Position numbers and translations under genes: made by a program. The notes beneath the pieces are model-generated. The model ran no database searches. It was not told where the DNA came from and saw only the letters and a list, made by a program, of their open reading frames with translations. Shown here in pieces: positions 48,301 through 53,815 of a DNA stretch of 64,000 nucleotides (position 1 is the stretch's first letter; each line of letters begins with the position of its first letter). This DNA is from Dastarcus helophoroides (Eukaryota > Arthropoda > Insecta > Coleoptera > Bothrideridae). The stretch is taken from assembly GCA_028583605.1 (NCBI GenBank), contig CM053326.1:15044587-15108586 (forward strand), given 5' to 3'.

Positions 48301-48686
48301 AAAATTTCTTTAGATCCTTTTTCTGCAGCTATATGCAGCTCATCTTGAATCACTGCACCAGCATTAAGTAAAAGTTCAACTAAATGTCTTCTTTTGTAGA
48401 AAATAGCTTGATATAGTGGTGTATTGAAACCTAAAAGTAAGGCATAATGGAATACGATGCTTGAAAATATTTCAGCGTCATTACCAGGATAACTAACATT
48501 AATATCAGCTCCGTTATCAATCAATATTTTTAGTATGTTATTGGATATTTGTTCATCTTTTATACATGCCGCTAAAAGTATTGGAGGAATTCCGGATTGT
48601 TTTTCATTTACGTTGACCCCTTGGTCTATAAAATAACGTACTTTATCTTCATCTCCCCTTAATACAGCTTGATGAAGGTTATTTAC
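20913..48686 (-). CDS. TRPA-family cation channel (painless/pyrexia-like), 5' end missing
   Basis: Seven exons join without a frame break: 48686-47987, 43391-43278, 41942-41740, 24148-24049, 23967-23828, 23678-23525 and 21391-20913 (1890 nt, 629 residues plus TAG). Every intron has GT and AG ends and the phases agree (1, 1, 0, 1, 0, 1). Residues 1-195 hold about six ankyrin repeats. The linker carries LDFSILAP and QHPLIEVYLIKKW, typical of invertebrate TRPA channels. Helices are S1 about 281-304, S2 321-338, S3 353-369, S4 374-397, S5 420-437, pore helix 454-466 (KTMVMMMGEFEYGD) and S6 482-505, ending NLLVGLAVSDVQELQ. The family forms tetrameric plasma-membrane cation channels that sense heat or chemicals. 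The first exon here starts inside an ankyrin repeat in phase 0, so roughly 250-350 N-terminal residues should be encoded upstream; I found no candidate. Painless versus pyrexia orthology is not settled. Confidence 0.88.
21486..21892. mobile_element. MITE in the last TRPA intron
   Basis: AGCAACCAGAAGGTTAACTC near 21497 is inverted as GAGTTAGCCTTCTGGTTGTT near 21860, and the outer bases CACAAAAT and ATTTTGTG also match. Length is about 407 bp. No clear target duplication. The 69-codon minus-strand frame inside is not supported as a gene. Confidence 0.6.
21893..23524. other. TRPA intron with unassigned repeats
   Basis: Intronic sequence. A GC-richer patch at 22150-22260 (CAGGGGACTCCTGCCCCTGC) looks like a repeat fragment, but no partner is visible in the window. 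TAGAGATCTGCAACC at 22929 resembles a hAT end. No exon is needed between 21391 and 23525 because the splice phases agree. Confidence 0.4.
23525..23678 (-). CDS. TRPA exon: S5 and pore helix
   Basis: The acceptor is AATTTATTTAG and the donor TTTTCAG before GTATGA. S5 reads VFGAFICLIIGYALCF and the pore helix KTMVMMMGEFEYGDLF, with an acidic Glu-Phe-Glu after the selectivity Gly. Length is 154 nt. Confidence 0.9.
23828..23967 (-). CDS. TRPA exon: S4 and S4-S5 linker
   Basis: The acceptor is CCCTTAATTTCAG and the donor TTGAAG before GTAAAT. It encodes S4 and the linker WTELMLLIGKLPSLGYYAL, the strongly conserved TRPA segment before S5. Length is 140 nt. Confidence 0.9.
24049..24148 (-). CDS. TRPA exon: S2-S3 loop and S3
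   Basis: The acceptor is CTCATTTTAG and the donor CCAG before GTAGGG. The 100 nt encode CILRPKKWLSLEVWRN followed by the S3 helix VIALTLSITVTALG. It joins the previous exon in phase 0 and the next in phase 1 (G|TA, valine). Confidence 0.87.
25035..25380 (+). mobile_element. Penelope-like 3' end, copy 2
   Basis: The sequence closely matches 17750-18075: GCCACAGAAATTCACAAATA, CTAGTCAATTTACACTTATG, GTCTGTGATCCATGGAGCTT and AACCTGGTCCGGTGTTAGCA are shared with one or no differences. It encodes the remnant of the C-terminus and the 3' untranslated part. The endonuclease and RT are absent. Confidence 0.75.
25252..25312 (+). ncRNA. Hammerhead-like relic in Penelope 3' end, copy 2
   Basis: Outer stem I is TTGCT/AGCAA and inner stem I CACCG/CGGTG. 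Then come ACGA, a short stem II GC-GGTAAT-GC, the GAAAC box, minimal stem III (AC-CTG-GT) and GTC. Only the first part of the CUGANGA box is missing (about three bases CUG after CACCG). The layout is that of the minimal type I hammerheads of Penelope-like elements; this copy is probably inactive. Confidence 0.5.
27190..27390. mobile_element. Small foldback element, copy A
   Basis: ACTTGTCCCCTGAAACCAAG, then AAAGATTAAAAAACACAACA, on the left is inverted as TGTTGTTTTTTAATCTTTCT then CTTGGTTTCAGGGGACAAGT on the right, around a 50-bp loop. The direct repeat CCAAATGTT occurs at 27181-27189 and 27391-27399; it may be a target duplication, but comparison with copy B suggests that part of the right copy could be element sequence. 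The left arm lacks the outer GGTGGAACGGACTGG segment. Confidence 0.75.
27515..27570 (+). repeat. Possible tRNA-derived repeat fragment
   Basis: GAGTTCAAACCTCGCTGCC resembles the B box and T-arm of tRNA-derived repeats. No convincing A box or folded tRNA lies upstream. Weak. Confidence 0.2.
28905..29250 (-). repeat. Conserved dispersed repeat Y, copy 1
   Basis: The segment aligns with 44560-44900 (GATAGGTT, TTCTGTTCGGCAACGAATTT against TTCTGTTCGATAACAAACTC, GAGTCTCCATA) and its left part with the inverse of 52985-53070 (TAGGATGCGGAAACAATG, CATTACGCCTTCAGAGCAC). The minus strand can be read as RDSKFLYDP and REGFCLWRLLSIKLPSYE, which looks like coding sequence of a retroelement, but I cannot name the family. 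Confidence 0.5.
29500..30190 (+). repeat. Degenerate tandem array, period ~140-150 bp
   Basis: The phrase AAAACTCATTT(T)C(C/T)(C/G)G recurs near 29622, 29772, 29914 and 30053, each followed by a GGAAAATCA-type string and then TTTGAGACAAT-type and AAACGGTGTCC-type phrases in the same order. At least four units are visible with partial units at both ends. It ends about 40 bp before the hammerhead. Confidence 0.7.
30231..30301 (+). ncRNA. Type I hammerhead ribozyme, near-complete core
   Basis: Stem I has two helices: ATACAACC (30233-30240) with GGTTGTAT (30292-30299), and ACCATA (30246-30251) with TATGGT (30283-30288), separated by an internal loop as in natural type I hammerheads. The CUGAUGA box is intact (30252-30258). 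Stem II is GGCC-AAGGGA-GGCC, perfect over 4 bp. Next is UAAAC where the consensus is GAAAC (position 30273 is T instead of G12). Minimal stem III is AC-UA-GU, and the cleavage triplet GUC ends at 30282. A substituted G12 would be expected to cut activity strongly. Such ribozymes are known in Penelope-like elements, retrozymes and some insect satellites. Confidence 0.75.
31006..31080 (-). repeat. tRNA-derived SINE head or tRNA pseudogene
   Basis: On the minus strand GCAGTAGCTGGGTGGTAGCG carries an A-box-like TAGCTGGGTGG and GGTTCGATTCC is a good B box, about 34 nt apart. Downstream the strand runs into T-rich sequence. A proper acceptor stem and anticodon arm are not evident, so a SINE head or pseudogene is more likely than a working tRNA. 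Confidence 0.5.
31336..31742. mobile_element. MITE with CAGGGTGTTACAAAAGTCCG ends
   Basis: Perfect 20-bp terminal inverted repeats (CAGGGTGTTACAAAAGTCCG and its complement) are flanked by TA on both sides. The 407-bp element has no coding capacity. It is inserted at TA within the right inverted repeat CCAATATA of the larger segment. Confidence 0.8.
31798..33310. other. Interval without recognised gene
   Basis: AT-rich sequence within the large TRPA intron. A 74-codon plus-strand frame at 32730-32954 shows no recognisable family, start context or splice context. Confidence 0.4.
33318..34720. repeat. CCGAAATAT-type repeat pair flanking a simple tract
   Basis: Both edges are built from CCGAAACTATCGGATATCCG-like phrases (33340 and 34600) and the outer ends TAGGAATGTTATGG and CATATCCCTA are roughly inverted. 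The core 33560-34170 is T-rich simple sequence (TTTTTCAAAATTTGACTT type), the reverse orientation of the other AAATTTT tracts. It may be a decayed hAT-like element. Confidence 0.5.
34721..36300. other. Interval without recognised gene
   Basis: AT-rich intronic sequence with no supported coding frame. TAGGGATGTCAC at 36147 resembles a hAT-type end but has no visible partner. Confidence 0.4.
36301..36433. repeat. Long hairpin: 63-bp arms, 7-nt loop
   Basis: Left arm 36301-36363 (GAGATAATGCTTCTT...GTATTTGCAA) and right arm 36371-36433 are inverted copies with about five mismatches in 63 bp, around the loop AGGATTG. There is no coding content. It could be a palindromic MITE or a transcribed hairpin-RNA locus. 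Confidence 0.85.
36897..37143 (+). pseudogene. Unrecognised splice-bounded exon-like segment with one stop
   Basis: The segment starts after TTTTGTTAG and ends ATGCACC before GTAAGT. One frame is open for 82 codons except for TAA at 37068-37070. It reads YAPRYSDERTKTVIVGNIRS, then DTIRDAFEKTMEDDP, the stop, and FQHEIELCCDENGHYISKMH. Its composition is protein-like and unlike the surrounding AT-rich repeats. I do not recognise the family. It lies inside the large TRPA intron on the opposite strand, just before a hAT end at 37195. It could be a captured or decayed host exon. Confidence 0.4.
37195..37960 (-). pseudogene. hAT-family transposase C-terminal pseudogene with element end
   Basis: TAGAGATCGGATAAAAAAGC at 37195 resembles a hAT terminal repeat. 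On the minus strand upstream, TSVDVKSSFSAYENIITGGR then NFTIDNLKQHLVKFF matches the hATC dimerisation region (SxDVERSFSxY). Further upstream LSLKLHLTRWGNLD matches the tRWg segment of the family. Stops and frameshifts lie between these pieces. The rest of the transposase is missing, and a LINE fragment follows directly. Confidence 0.65.
37970..38902 (+). pseudogene. Non-LTR retrotransposon reverse transcriptase fragment (Jockey-like)
   Basis: NNYRPISLLPVIFNVIEKVI, DKQYGFRQQ and VASDISKAFYRVW (RT motif A) occur in frame at 37986-38250. GSVLSSTLFLLHINDLL (motif B) and YADKSSLVSS (motif C, where YADD has lost its second Asp) follow in another frame at 38350-38460. Then come ILEWGKKNLVDFNASKTQA and SASQNLGFLFRAKKNF. 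Frameshifts and stops make it inactive. The endonuclease part and a poly-A-like tail are absent. Confidence 0.75.
38903..40040. other. Interval without recognised gene
   Basis: AT-rich. GACAGCCTGTATAA near 39117 looks like the end of a TA-target element, but no partner is clear. The 70-codon minus-strand frame at 39693-39481 is not supported. Confidence 0.35.
40050..40900 (-). pseudogene. Tc1-like transposase pseudogene
   Basis: On the minus strand, pieces in changing frames follow the Tc1 order: HLRFAQNHLK then VSVLFLDVPL (FSDES region, Asp retained), GFGMVWGVISMEKH, DWPASRPNINLIECIWNQLK (WPSQSPDLNPIEHLW) and IFMPNRMRDVTRARGV at the C-terminus. Several stops and frameshifts are present. TIRs were not located. 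Confidence 0.7.
41740..41942 (-). CDS. TRPA exon: S1 and S2
   Basis: This 203-nt exon has acceptor TTATTTTCAG and donor TGGCAG before GTAAGG. It encodes VYLIKKWRNLNIFFYLIL (S1) and a second hydrophobic stretch TKLVVMTAASGFLVHVLWQ (S2). It is followed by a 17.6-kb intron down to 24149. Confidence 0.88.
42576..43091. mobile_element. Internally deleted DUF4817-type element with near-identical TIRs
   Basis: The 58-bp terminal inverted repeats (42576-42633 and 43034-43091; CGGGATATCAAAAATTATCT, GGTCAAGGGTGGTTGTGGA) differ at only about two positions and are flanked by TA. Between them is the N-terminal part of a transposase. TIR identity suggests recent activity. Confidence 0.85.
42743..43035 (+). 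pseudogene. Transposase N-terminal remnant (DUF4817/HTH type)
   Basis: IEAYFRTGALV, then NWQYSQRLCLDNFREHFPKR after a one-base shift, matches the N-terminal helix-turn-helix of the DUF4817 insect transposases. KKGADRPRVRTEEVVNDVRQ then MEEEPAKPLKRLSQES follows with a stop at about 42888. The catalytic domain is deleted. It sits precisely inside the TIRs of 42576-43091. Confidence 0.7.
43278..43391 (-). CDS. TRPA exon: linker before S1
   Basis: The acceptor AACCTTAG gives a split codon G|AT and reads DFSILAPSVTERQ through ELLQHPLIE, which matches the conserved pre-S1 linker of TRPA channels. A second AG seven bases further in (GATTTCAG) would shift the frame, so I reject it as the main site. 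The donor is GATAG before GTGAGT, phase 1. Confidence 0.85.
43555..43760 (+). repeat. Possible diverged Penelope 3' fragment
   Basis: GGTCACAGACATTTAG, CATTGATAAACAGCTTTTGTG and AGGAGTCTGTGGTC follow the same order as GCCACAGAAATCC, CACTTATGAACAAGCAGCTTG and AGGAGTCTGTGATC in the copy at 17750-18075. Similarity is patchy. Confidence 0.35.
44150..44500 (-). pseudogene. Possible Tc1-like transposase fragment
   Basis: The minus-strand frame around 44430-44290 reads VPRNENVWIEVVGCHLSESY then NLTAVRYLEFIYFDSIPT. The second part resembles the GNVTAQRYxDEIL stretch of Tc1 transposases. No catalytic motif is visible. Confidence 0.3.
44560..44900 (-). repeat. Conserved dispersed repeat Y, copy 2
   Basis: Aligns with 28980-29250 over about 300 bp in the same orientation (see that entry). 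Confidence 0.5.
44901..46050. other. TRPA intron, mostly unassigned
   Basis: An acidic reading frame DFEEDSDFSYDSSDIHLQKY at about 45547-45640 resembles the N-terminus of piggyBac-type transposases, but nothing downstream confirms it. A (TAA)n microsatellite lies at 46055-46105. Confidence 0.3.
46085..46940 (-). pseudogene. mariner transposase pseudogene
   Basis: Minus-strand frames follow the mariner order: VKKLLSHWILHLLTEKQLAA (RWVPHxLT region), SGSESWIYFYE (where TGDESW has lost its first catalytic Asp), ITDQDNASAHTARQTIEFL (second Asp retained), PPYISHPSLDDFFTFP (PPYSPDLAPCDFFLFP, third Asp retained), GKRF and RFKRMQKYTGSNGKSFE at the C-terminus. Two frameshifts are present. The N-terminal helix-turn-helix is largely missing. 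It lies within a TRPA intron on the same strand. Confidence 0.78.
46941..47986. other. TRPA intron, no recognised feature
   Basis: AT-rich sequence without a supported gene or repeat family. Confidence 0.4.
47987..48686 (-). CDS. TRPA exon: ankyrin-repeat domain
   Basis: This 700-nt exon follows acceptor TTATTGTAG and ends TTAG before GTAAGT. It encodes ankyrin units including NNLHQAVLRGDEDKVRYFI, NTPLYQAIFYKRRHLVELLL, DELHIAAEKGSKEILSMLL and GVTPMHIAAQNMHEDCLTLL, followed by a linker ending GKQGYRL. It enters in phase 0 and leaves in phase 1. No in-frame methionine begins it, so it is an internal exon. Confidence 0.9.
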
Positions 48687-48763
48687 CTACAATAACAAAT
48701 TAAATAACGATAAGATTCACGTTAAATATTGTTGTTGACTAATTTAATTTTCTCTCAAGTTAT

Positions 48764-48800
48764 GTTTCTTGCAACAACGATACAGTCATCAGTATGGTAG
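48764..48800 (-). ncRNA. Hammerhead-like fragment in TRPA intron
   Basis: The minus strand carries TACCATACTGATGA, 14 nt identical to the hammerhead at 30245-30258, and GAAAC follows 17 nt later. Stem II is weak and the returning stem I strand TATGGT is not seen. A decayed copy is possible. Confidence 0.3.
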
Positions 48801-48839
48801 TCCAGTAGCTTATAATAAAAGTATAATTGGTAAAAATGT

Positions 48840-49630
48840 GCACTAGCATGTAACACACATTTTAAAATTGATCTTTACTATACAGGCTAAACAGATACGC
48901 ACTAGTGCACTAAGGTTGCAAAGAAAAAACCCAGTATGCTGTTGCATTTTTATATTTGTTGATTAAAATATATTATTTATATTAATAGTAATAAATTTAA
49001 TTGAAACTGTTACCATTTGTTTTCTGAGGGTCAGAGGGTTTGAGTGCCCCTATAAAAACGAACACAATAATGGTATGTACTTCAAAATATTCAAATAAAC
49101 TTTCACTGGAATGTAAATTGGATTTAAAATATTTAATTTTCCCTTGGTTATAGAACGGGGCGGCAAAATATTTAACGGCGACAAAGTTTCTTATAAAAAT
49201 AACCCGGGCAAAACTTTTTTTGTTTTTTAAAATATTATAAGTCGTAAAAGAACAGACTAACAGTTATAGAGAATACGGATTGCTGTAGAAAGTTAAACGC
49301 TTTATAAAACAATCATTATGCTAAAAATTCGGAAATGGGAGTCTTCATATTTTAATTAAGGTTAAAAATTTAATTATACCAAATTATCATTCTGCCAAGT
49401 GTCCAGAGTATCCCACCAGAAGGCAGAGACCCGATATATTGGTAAAAGAACAAGGTGTTCTTCTGTTTTTGCAAGCATGCCAAACTGCCCTAGTACTAGA
49501 ATTTAAAGATGATTTGCATTATACAGGATATTCCGTATTCCCTGAACAGATAACAAATTCGTTTTTTTAAATTACAACTTACTAATTGTTCGTCAGTTGT
49601 AAATAAAACGAGTGAGCCGTTGTAGGTGTA
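48840..49630. other. Interval upstream of the first visible TRPA exon
   Basis: No ankyrin-encoding exon was seen on the minus strand. A plus-strand frame near 49355-49570 (KCPEYPTRRQRPDILVKEQG) is open for about 70 codons without a start; I do not recognise it. TACAGGATATTCCGTATTCC near 49522 resembles a TIR end. Confidence 0.35.
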
Positions 49631-49639
49631 ATGACCGCC

Positions 49640-50810
49640 AAAATTCTTCGTAGACTAGAAATACAGTTTGAGAAAACTTGTTTGAAAAAAAACTTAAGTG
49701 TATGAATGGCACAAAAAATGTTTGGAAAGACCAACTCAAGTTGAAAATGAAACCCATGCCCACAGTCCTCGAACCAGTGCCACTGCGGACAGGATTAAAG
49801 TTGTTCAATGTCTTTTGGAAGGTGATCGCCGTTTAACTGTTGGTGAAGTTGCAGCTCAGATAGGGATAAGTTTTGGGAGTGCTCAGTCCATCATTACAGA
49901 TGAGCTGAGGTTTCGAAAAATTTCTACCAGGTAGGTACCTCGTCTTTTGACCGAAGAACTGAAACAACAACGTCTGGAGATTGTCAGCGCCGTTTTGGAC
50001 GTTTTGAACGTGAAGGTGATGGTTTTTTGCAACATATCGTTACGTGTGATGAGACTTGAGCCTACCAATACGCCCCTGAATCTAAACAAGCAAGCATGAA
50101 GTGGGAAGGAAAGGGGTCAAAGCAAAAACTTGCCTTTTAGCTGGAAAGGTTTTTACGATAGTGTCTTGGGATTTTAAAGGAGTTGTGCACGTCGATTTTC
50201 TGCATGAACCTTGTACGGTTAATGCTCTTATTGCCAGTTATTCGATGAAGCAAAACGTGCATATCGGCAGAAGGGGCGCGAATTTTCGGTCAGAAATGTG
50301 ATTTGGCTTCACGACAATGTCCGCCTCCACTCAGCCAATCTGACACATCAAAAATTAGAAGAAATGCACTAGGCAACATTAGAACACCCCTCTTATATAT
50401 TTTTTTTTGGTGGAACGGACTGGTCCTTGGTTATCTTCAAAAATTGAAATACAAAACTTGTCCCCTGAAACCAAGAAAGATTAAAAAACACAACAAAGGT
50501 TGCTTTAACGCGTTTCGACAGCCAAACTATCATCTTCAGAGAGAGTATCTCTATGATAACTTTGCTGTCGAAATGTGTTAGAGCAATCTTTGTTATGTTT
50601 TTTAATCTTTCTTGGTTTCAGGGGACAAGTTTTGTATTTCAACCCCCCTTGTAGTCCCGACTTATCACGATGCGATTATCATATGTTTGGGCCCCTGAAA
50701 GAAGTTCTAGGTGAATGATTCCATGATGATGCTGCTCTTGAGACATTTGTGCGCAATTTAATTACATTTTTCAAAAAAGAAATTGTAATTGCCTTAGTTT
50801 GATAAACATT
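49640..50810 (+). pseudogene. mariner-like transposase pseudogene split by a foldback element
   Basis: VYEWHKKCLERPTQVENE then DRRLTVGEVAAQIGISFGSA and QSIITDELRF match the mariner N-terminal helix-turn-helix pair. FLQHIVTCDET keeps the first catalytic Asp and HDN-like LHDNVRLH traces occur at 50307. The PPYSPDLAPCDYHLF region is cut: LEHP ends at about 50385 and PCSPDLSRCDYHMFGPLKEV resumes at about 50647, after the foldback. Frameshifts lie near 49932 and beyond. Confidence 0.75.
50400..50642. mobile_element. Small foldback element, copy B
   Basis: Left arm GGTGGAACGGACTGGTCCTT, then ACTTGTCCCCTGAAACCAAG, is inverted as CTTGGTTTCAGGGGACAAGT near 50625. The inner arms extend to TTCGACAGC/GCTGTCGAA. 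It is the same family as 27190-27390. Copy B keeps the left outer end that copy A lacks, and copy A keeps the right outer end. It interrupts a mariner transposase. Confidence 0.8.
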
Positions 50811-50819
50811 GTGTAATTT

Positions 50820-53225
50820 CGGTAATTTGTTGAAAAGTAATAGAACATTCCTCATTTAAAGGAAATAATTACAGATACCCATTACTTTTTTAAAAATTAC
50901 GTTGTAATAAAGGAAATAAACTCCTAGAAGTATTTAAATTTTTGTAATTCCATTACAATGATGGATGTTATTCCTATCATTCTTATACAAGAATAAATTT
51001 GTAGAATCAGCTATACACAGCTATACCATTTTGCATCATGATACAAGAATAGTCATGATTTTGCCCTAATCGAAGTCTAGTATCAACATTTCACTACTCA
51101 GCGACAATTTAAATCGGGCGTACCGAAATATTTGACATATCAAGTCATAAATAAAGGCTTAATGTGCAAATAAATGCTGTCGACTGTGCACATGACTTAT
51201 TTGTTATATCTGTATTCCATTAAAAAAATGGTTTTTTTATGTAATTTTAAATGTTTACTAAAAAGTGCTTTTTTTCAAAATTTCATGTTTCAATTTTATA
51301 CTTGAAAATTCTTCAAAATTTTGACTTTTCTTCGAAGCCTTCTTAAAAGAAATGCTCCTTTTTAAAATGCCAGTTTTAATTTTGCAAATTAAAACGTCAG
51401 TTTCTGTTTCAAAAGAAGGCGAATTTTAAAAAAATGCAAATTCATAACGAGTCGAAATTTTGAAAAAAACTGGAAATTCGGAACAGTCAAAACTTCAAAA
51501 AAAAGTTTATATTTTGATGATAACAGGTCAAAATTTTCAGAAAACGTGAAAATTTTGAAAAAAAAAATAAAAAAAGTTAACTTACCATAAAACTAGCATT
51601 TTCGGAAAAAAAAGTCAAAATTGTAACATCAGGATTTTGAAAAAGTCAGAATTTTGAACAAGGGTCGACATTTTCAAAAAAGGTGCAAATTTTGAAATAA
51701 TGTCAAAGTTTTAAAAAAATTCAAAATAATGGAATTACCAAAAAAAAAGAAAATATTATAGGGTCGAAATACTGAGCAAAATTAACAAAAAAGTCCAAAT
51801 TTTCAGAAAAAATTGGAATTTTGAAAGAAGTCGTAATTTTGGGAGAAAAGCGAACTTACGAAAGAGTTGAAATTTTAAAAATAAGTAAAATTTTTGAAAA
51901 TGTCGACGTTTAAGAAAAATTCGAAAATTTGAAATTCGAAATTTTTAAAATATAAGTCAAAAATTTTCGATATTCTCTAGTGTAATTTTCATTCATGTTT
52001 TATTGGATTTTATTATTATTGAGTCGCAATCACTGCTTGGGGCAATCTATAAGAGACTGCCAATCTTTAACAGAAGATTACAGAAAATCTATAATTGTGG
52101 AAGGAGTAACTGGCTAAGAAAGAGTCAGTAAAAAATTAAATATTTTTACTAAAAATCGAGGTAAATTTTTTCAAACATATAATTCAGAAAGTATAAATCT
52201 TGAGAAAAACTCGAAATCTTTCAAAATATTCAAATTTTTAAAAACAATTTTCTTAGAAAAGACTTTAAAAAAATTTAAAAAAAAGCTATAAATTGTCGAT
52301 AAGAAGGGAAATAAAAAAAGTGAAATATTTTAAAGTAAGTCAAACATCTTAAAAAGGTGGAAATTTTTAAAAAAATTAAAACTTTGGGATAAAGTCAATA
52401 TATTCAAAGATTAATCTAAATTTTGAAAAGGAATCGAAGTTCAAAAATGTTGAAATTTCTAAAAAGGCGAAACAAGTTCCAAATTTTCAAAATTCACTTA
52501 CATTTCGAGAACAAGTCAAAATCTCGGCAGTCGAGATTTTCAAACATTCCAAGAAAAGTCGAAATTCCAAAAAACTGAACATTTTCAAATGTCAGAATTT
52601 TCAAAAAATTTGAAATTTTGAAAATAAGTTAAATTTAAAAAAAGTGGAATTTTTCAATGAAAATGGACTTCTTTAAAAAGAGTTGGCATTTTTAAAAGAT
52701 CAACATTTTAAAATATAAATCAAAATTTTTAATAGAAGTCAGTATTTGAGAAAATATATAAATTTTCAAAAAAGACGAAATATTCAAAAAAAGAGTCGAT
52801 ATTTTTCAATAAAAAAAGTCGAAATGTTTAAAAGTGATCTAAATTTTTGAAAAAAAAGAAAAAGCGAAACTTAAAAAAAGGGTAGACTTTCACAAAAATA
52901 TTGAGATTTTGAATAGTCAGAATTTTCAATAAAGTCAAAATTACTAAATCTATATTTTGAAAACAAGTCGAAATTTTCTTTAAACAAATCGCCTTCTATC
53001 CATGTTTCCGCATCCTACTCGCAGTGCTTTGAAGGCATAATGGAGTTACCCTTTGTGAGTGGATTAAACTTAAAAAAAAAATTGGAAATGTAGATGATTT
53101 GTAATTAATTCCTTTTTGTAAGCAACGGTAATTGTAATTCAAAGTAAATTCATTCCTTTTTCTGAAAAAGTAATGGGTAATGTAATGATTCCTTTTTAAC
53201 AGAAATTGCCCAGTTCTGAAATTGA
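50820..53225. repeat. GTAATTAC-type edges around long simple tracts
   Basis: Both edges (50850-50970 and 53090-53220) are built from GTAATTCCATTAC / GTAATGTAATG phrases in opposite orientation. The interior 51240-51990 and 52140-52985 is AAATTTT-type simple sequence (TTCAAAATTTTGAC, AAAGTCGAAATTTT). An inverted copy of the left part of repeat Y lies at 52985-53070. No coding sequence. Confidence 0.55.
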
Positions 53226-53284
53226 GGATACAAACGATGCGATGGTACTTAGACAATATATTTCCCAGTGCATGAATAGGAAAA

Positions 53285-53545
53285 TGTTGTCCTATTTCTT
53301 GACCAGCATGACCCCGGACGTAACATTTCTCGATTTGTATGTTTGAGAACGTAAAAAAGAACTGGTGTATGTAACAGAGGTGCTTACGATGCCTTGTTCG
53401 ACATGATTAACGTAGCATTTGCAAGAATGAGAAAAGAAATGTTTCTCCAAACAACAACCGTGCAAATTAGAGAAAGATATCCTGGGTATCCTGCCCGTTT
53501 AAGAAATAGAGGGGCTAAATTTGCGAAAAAAAAATTTAATTTTTC
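53285..53545 (+). pseudogene. Tc1/mariner-superfamily transposase C-terminal fragment
   Basis: SMTPDVTFLDLYV resembles SPDLTPLDFFLWG with a stop where Trp-Gly is expected. KKELVY and then DMINVAFARMRKEMFLQTTT follow the usual C-terminal order (LKxxVY, edLrxRIxxAxxxI). The rest of the gene is missing. Confidence 0.5.
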
Positions 53546-53815
53546 TTGGGCCTTGCATGTGCAATAAAGCTATTAGTTTTTTTAAACCGTTCTCTTTTTA
53601 ATATTTAACTTTCTCTAATTTTGTTGTAATAATTTTATTAGACAAATATCTTCAGAAAAACTCATTGTAAACTTGTCCTAATTCGTTCGTTTCAATCGGA
53701 ATCACTGTTATTTTCACATTATATTGACATTTGCAGAATTGTATCCCTCGTTTTCGCCACTTATTGAATGATTTGTATCACATGTAGCATACCATTAGAA
53801 AAAGCATAAACTATA

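Noticed and set aside
47964..48524. A free-standing ankyrin-repeat protein
   Set aside because: The frame runs past a consensus donor at 47987 and begins inside an exon; it belongs to the TRPA gene.
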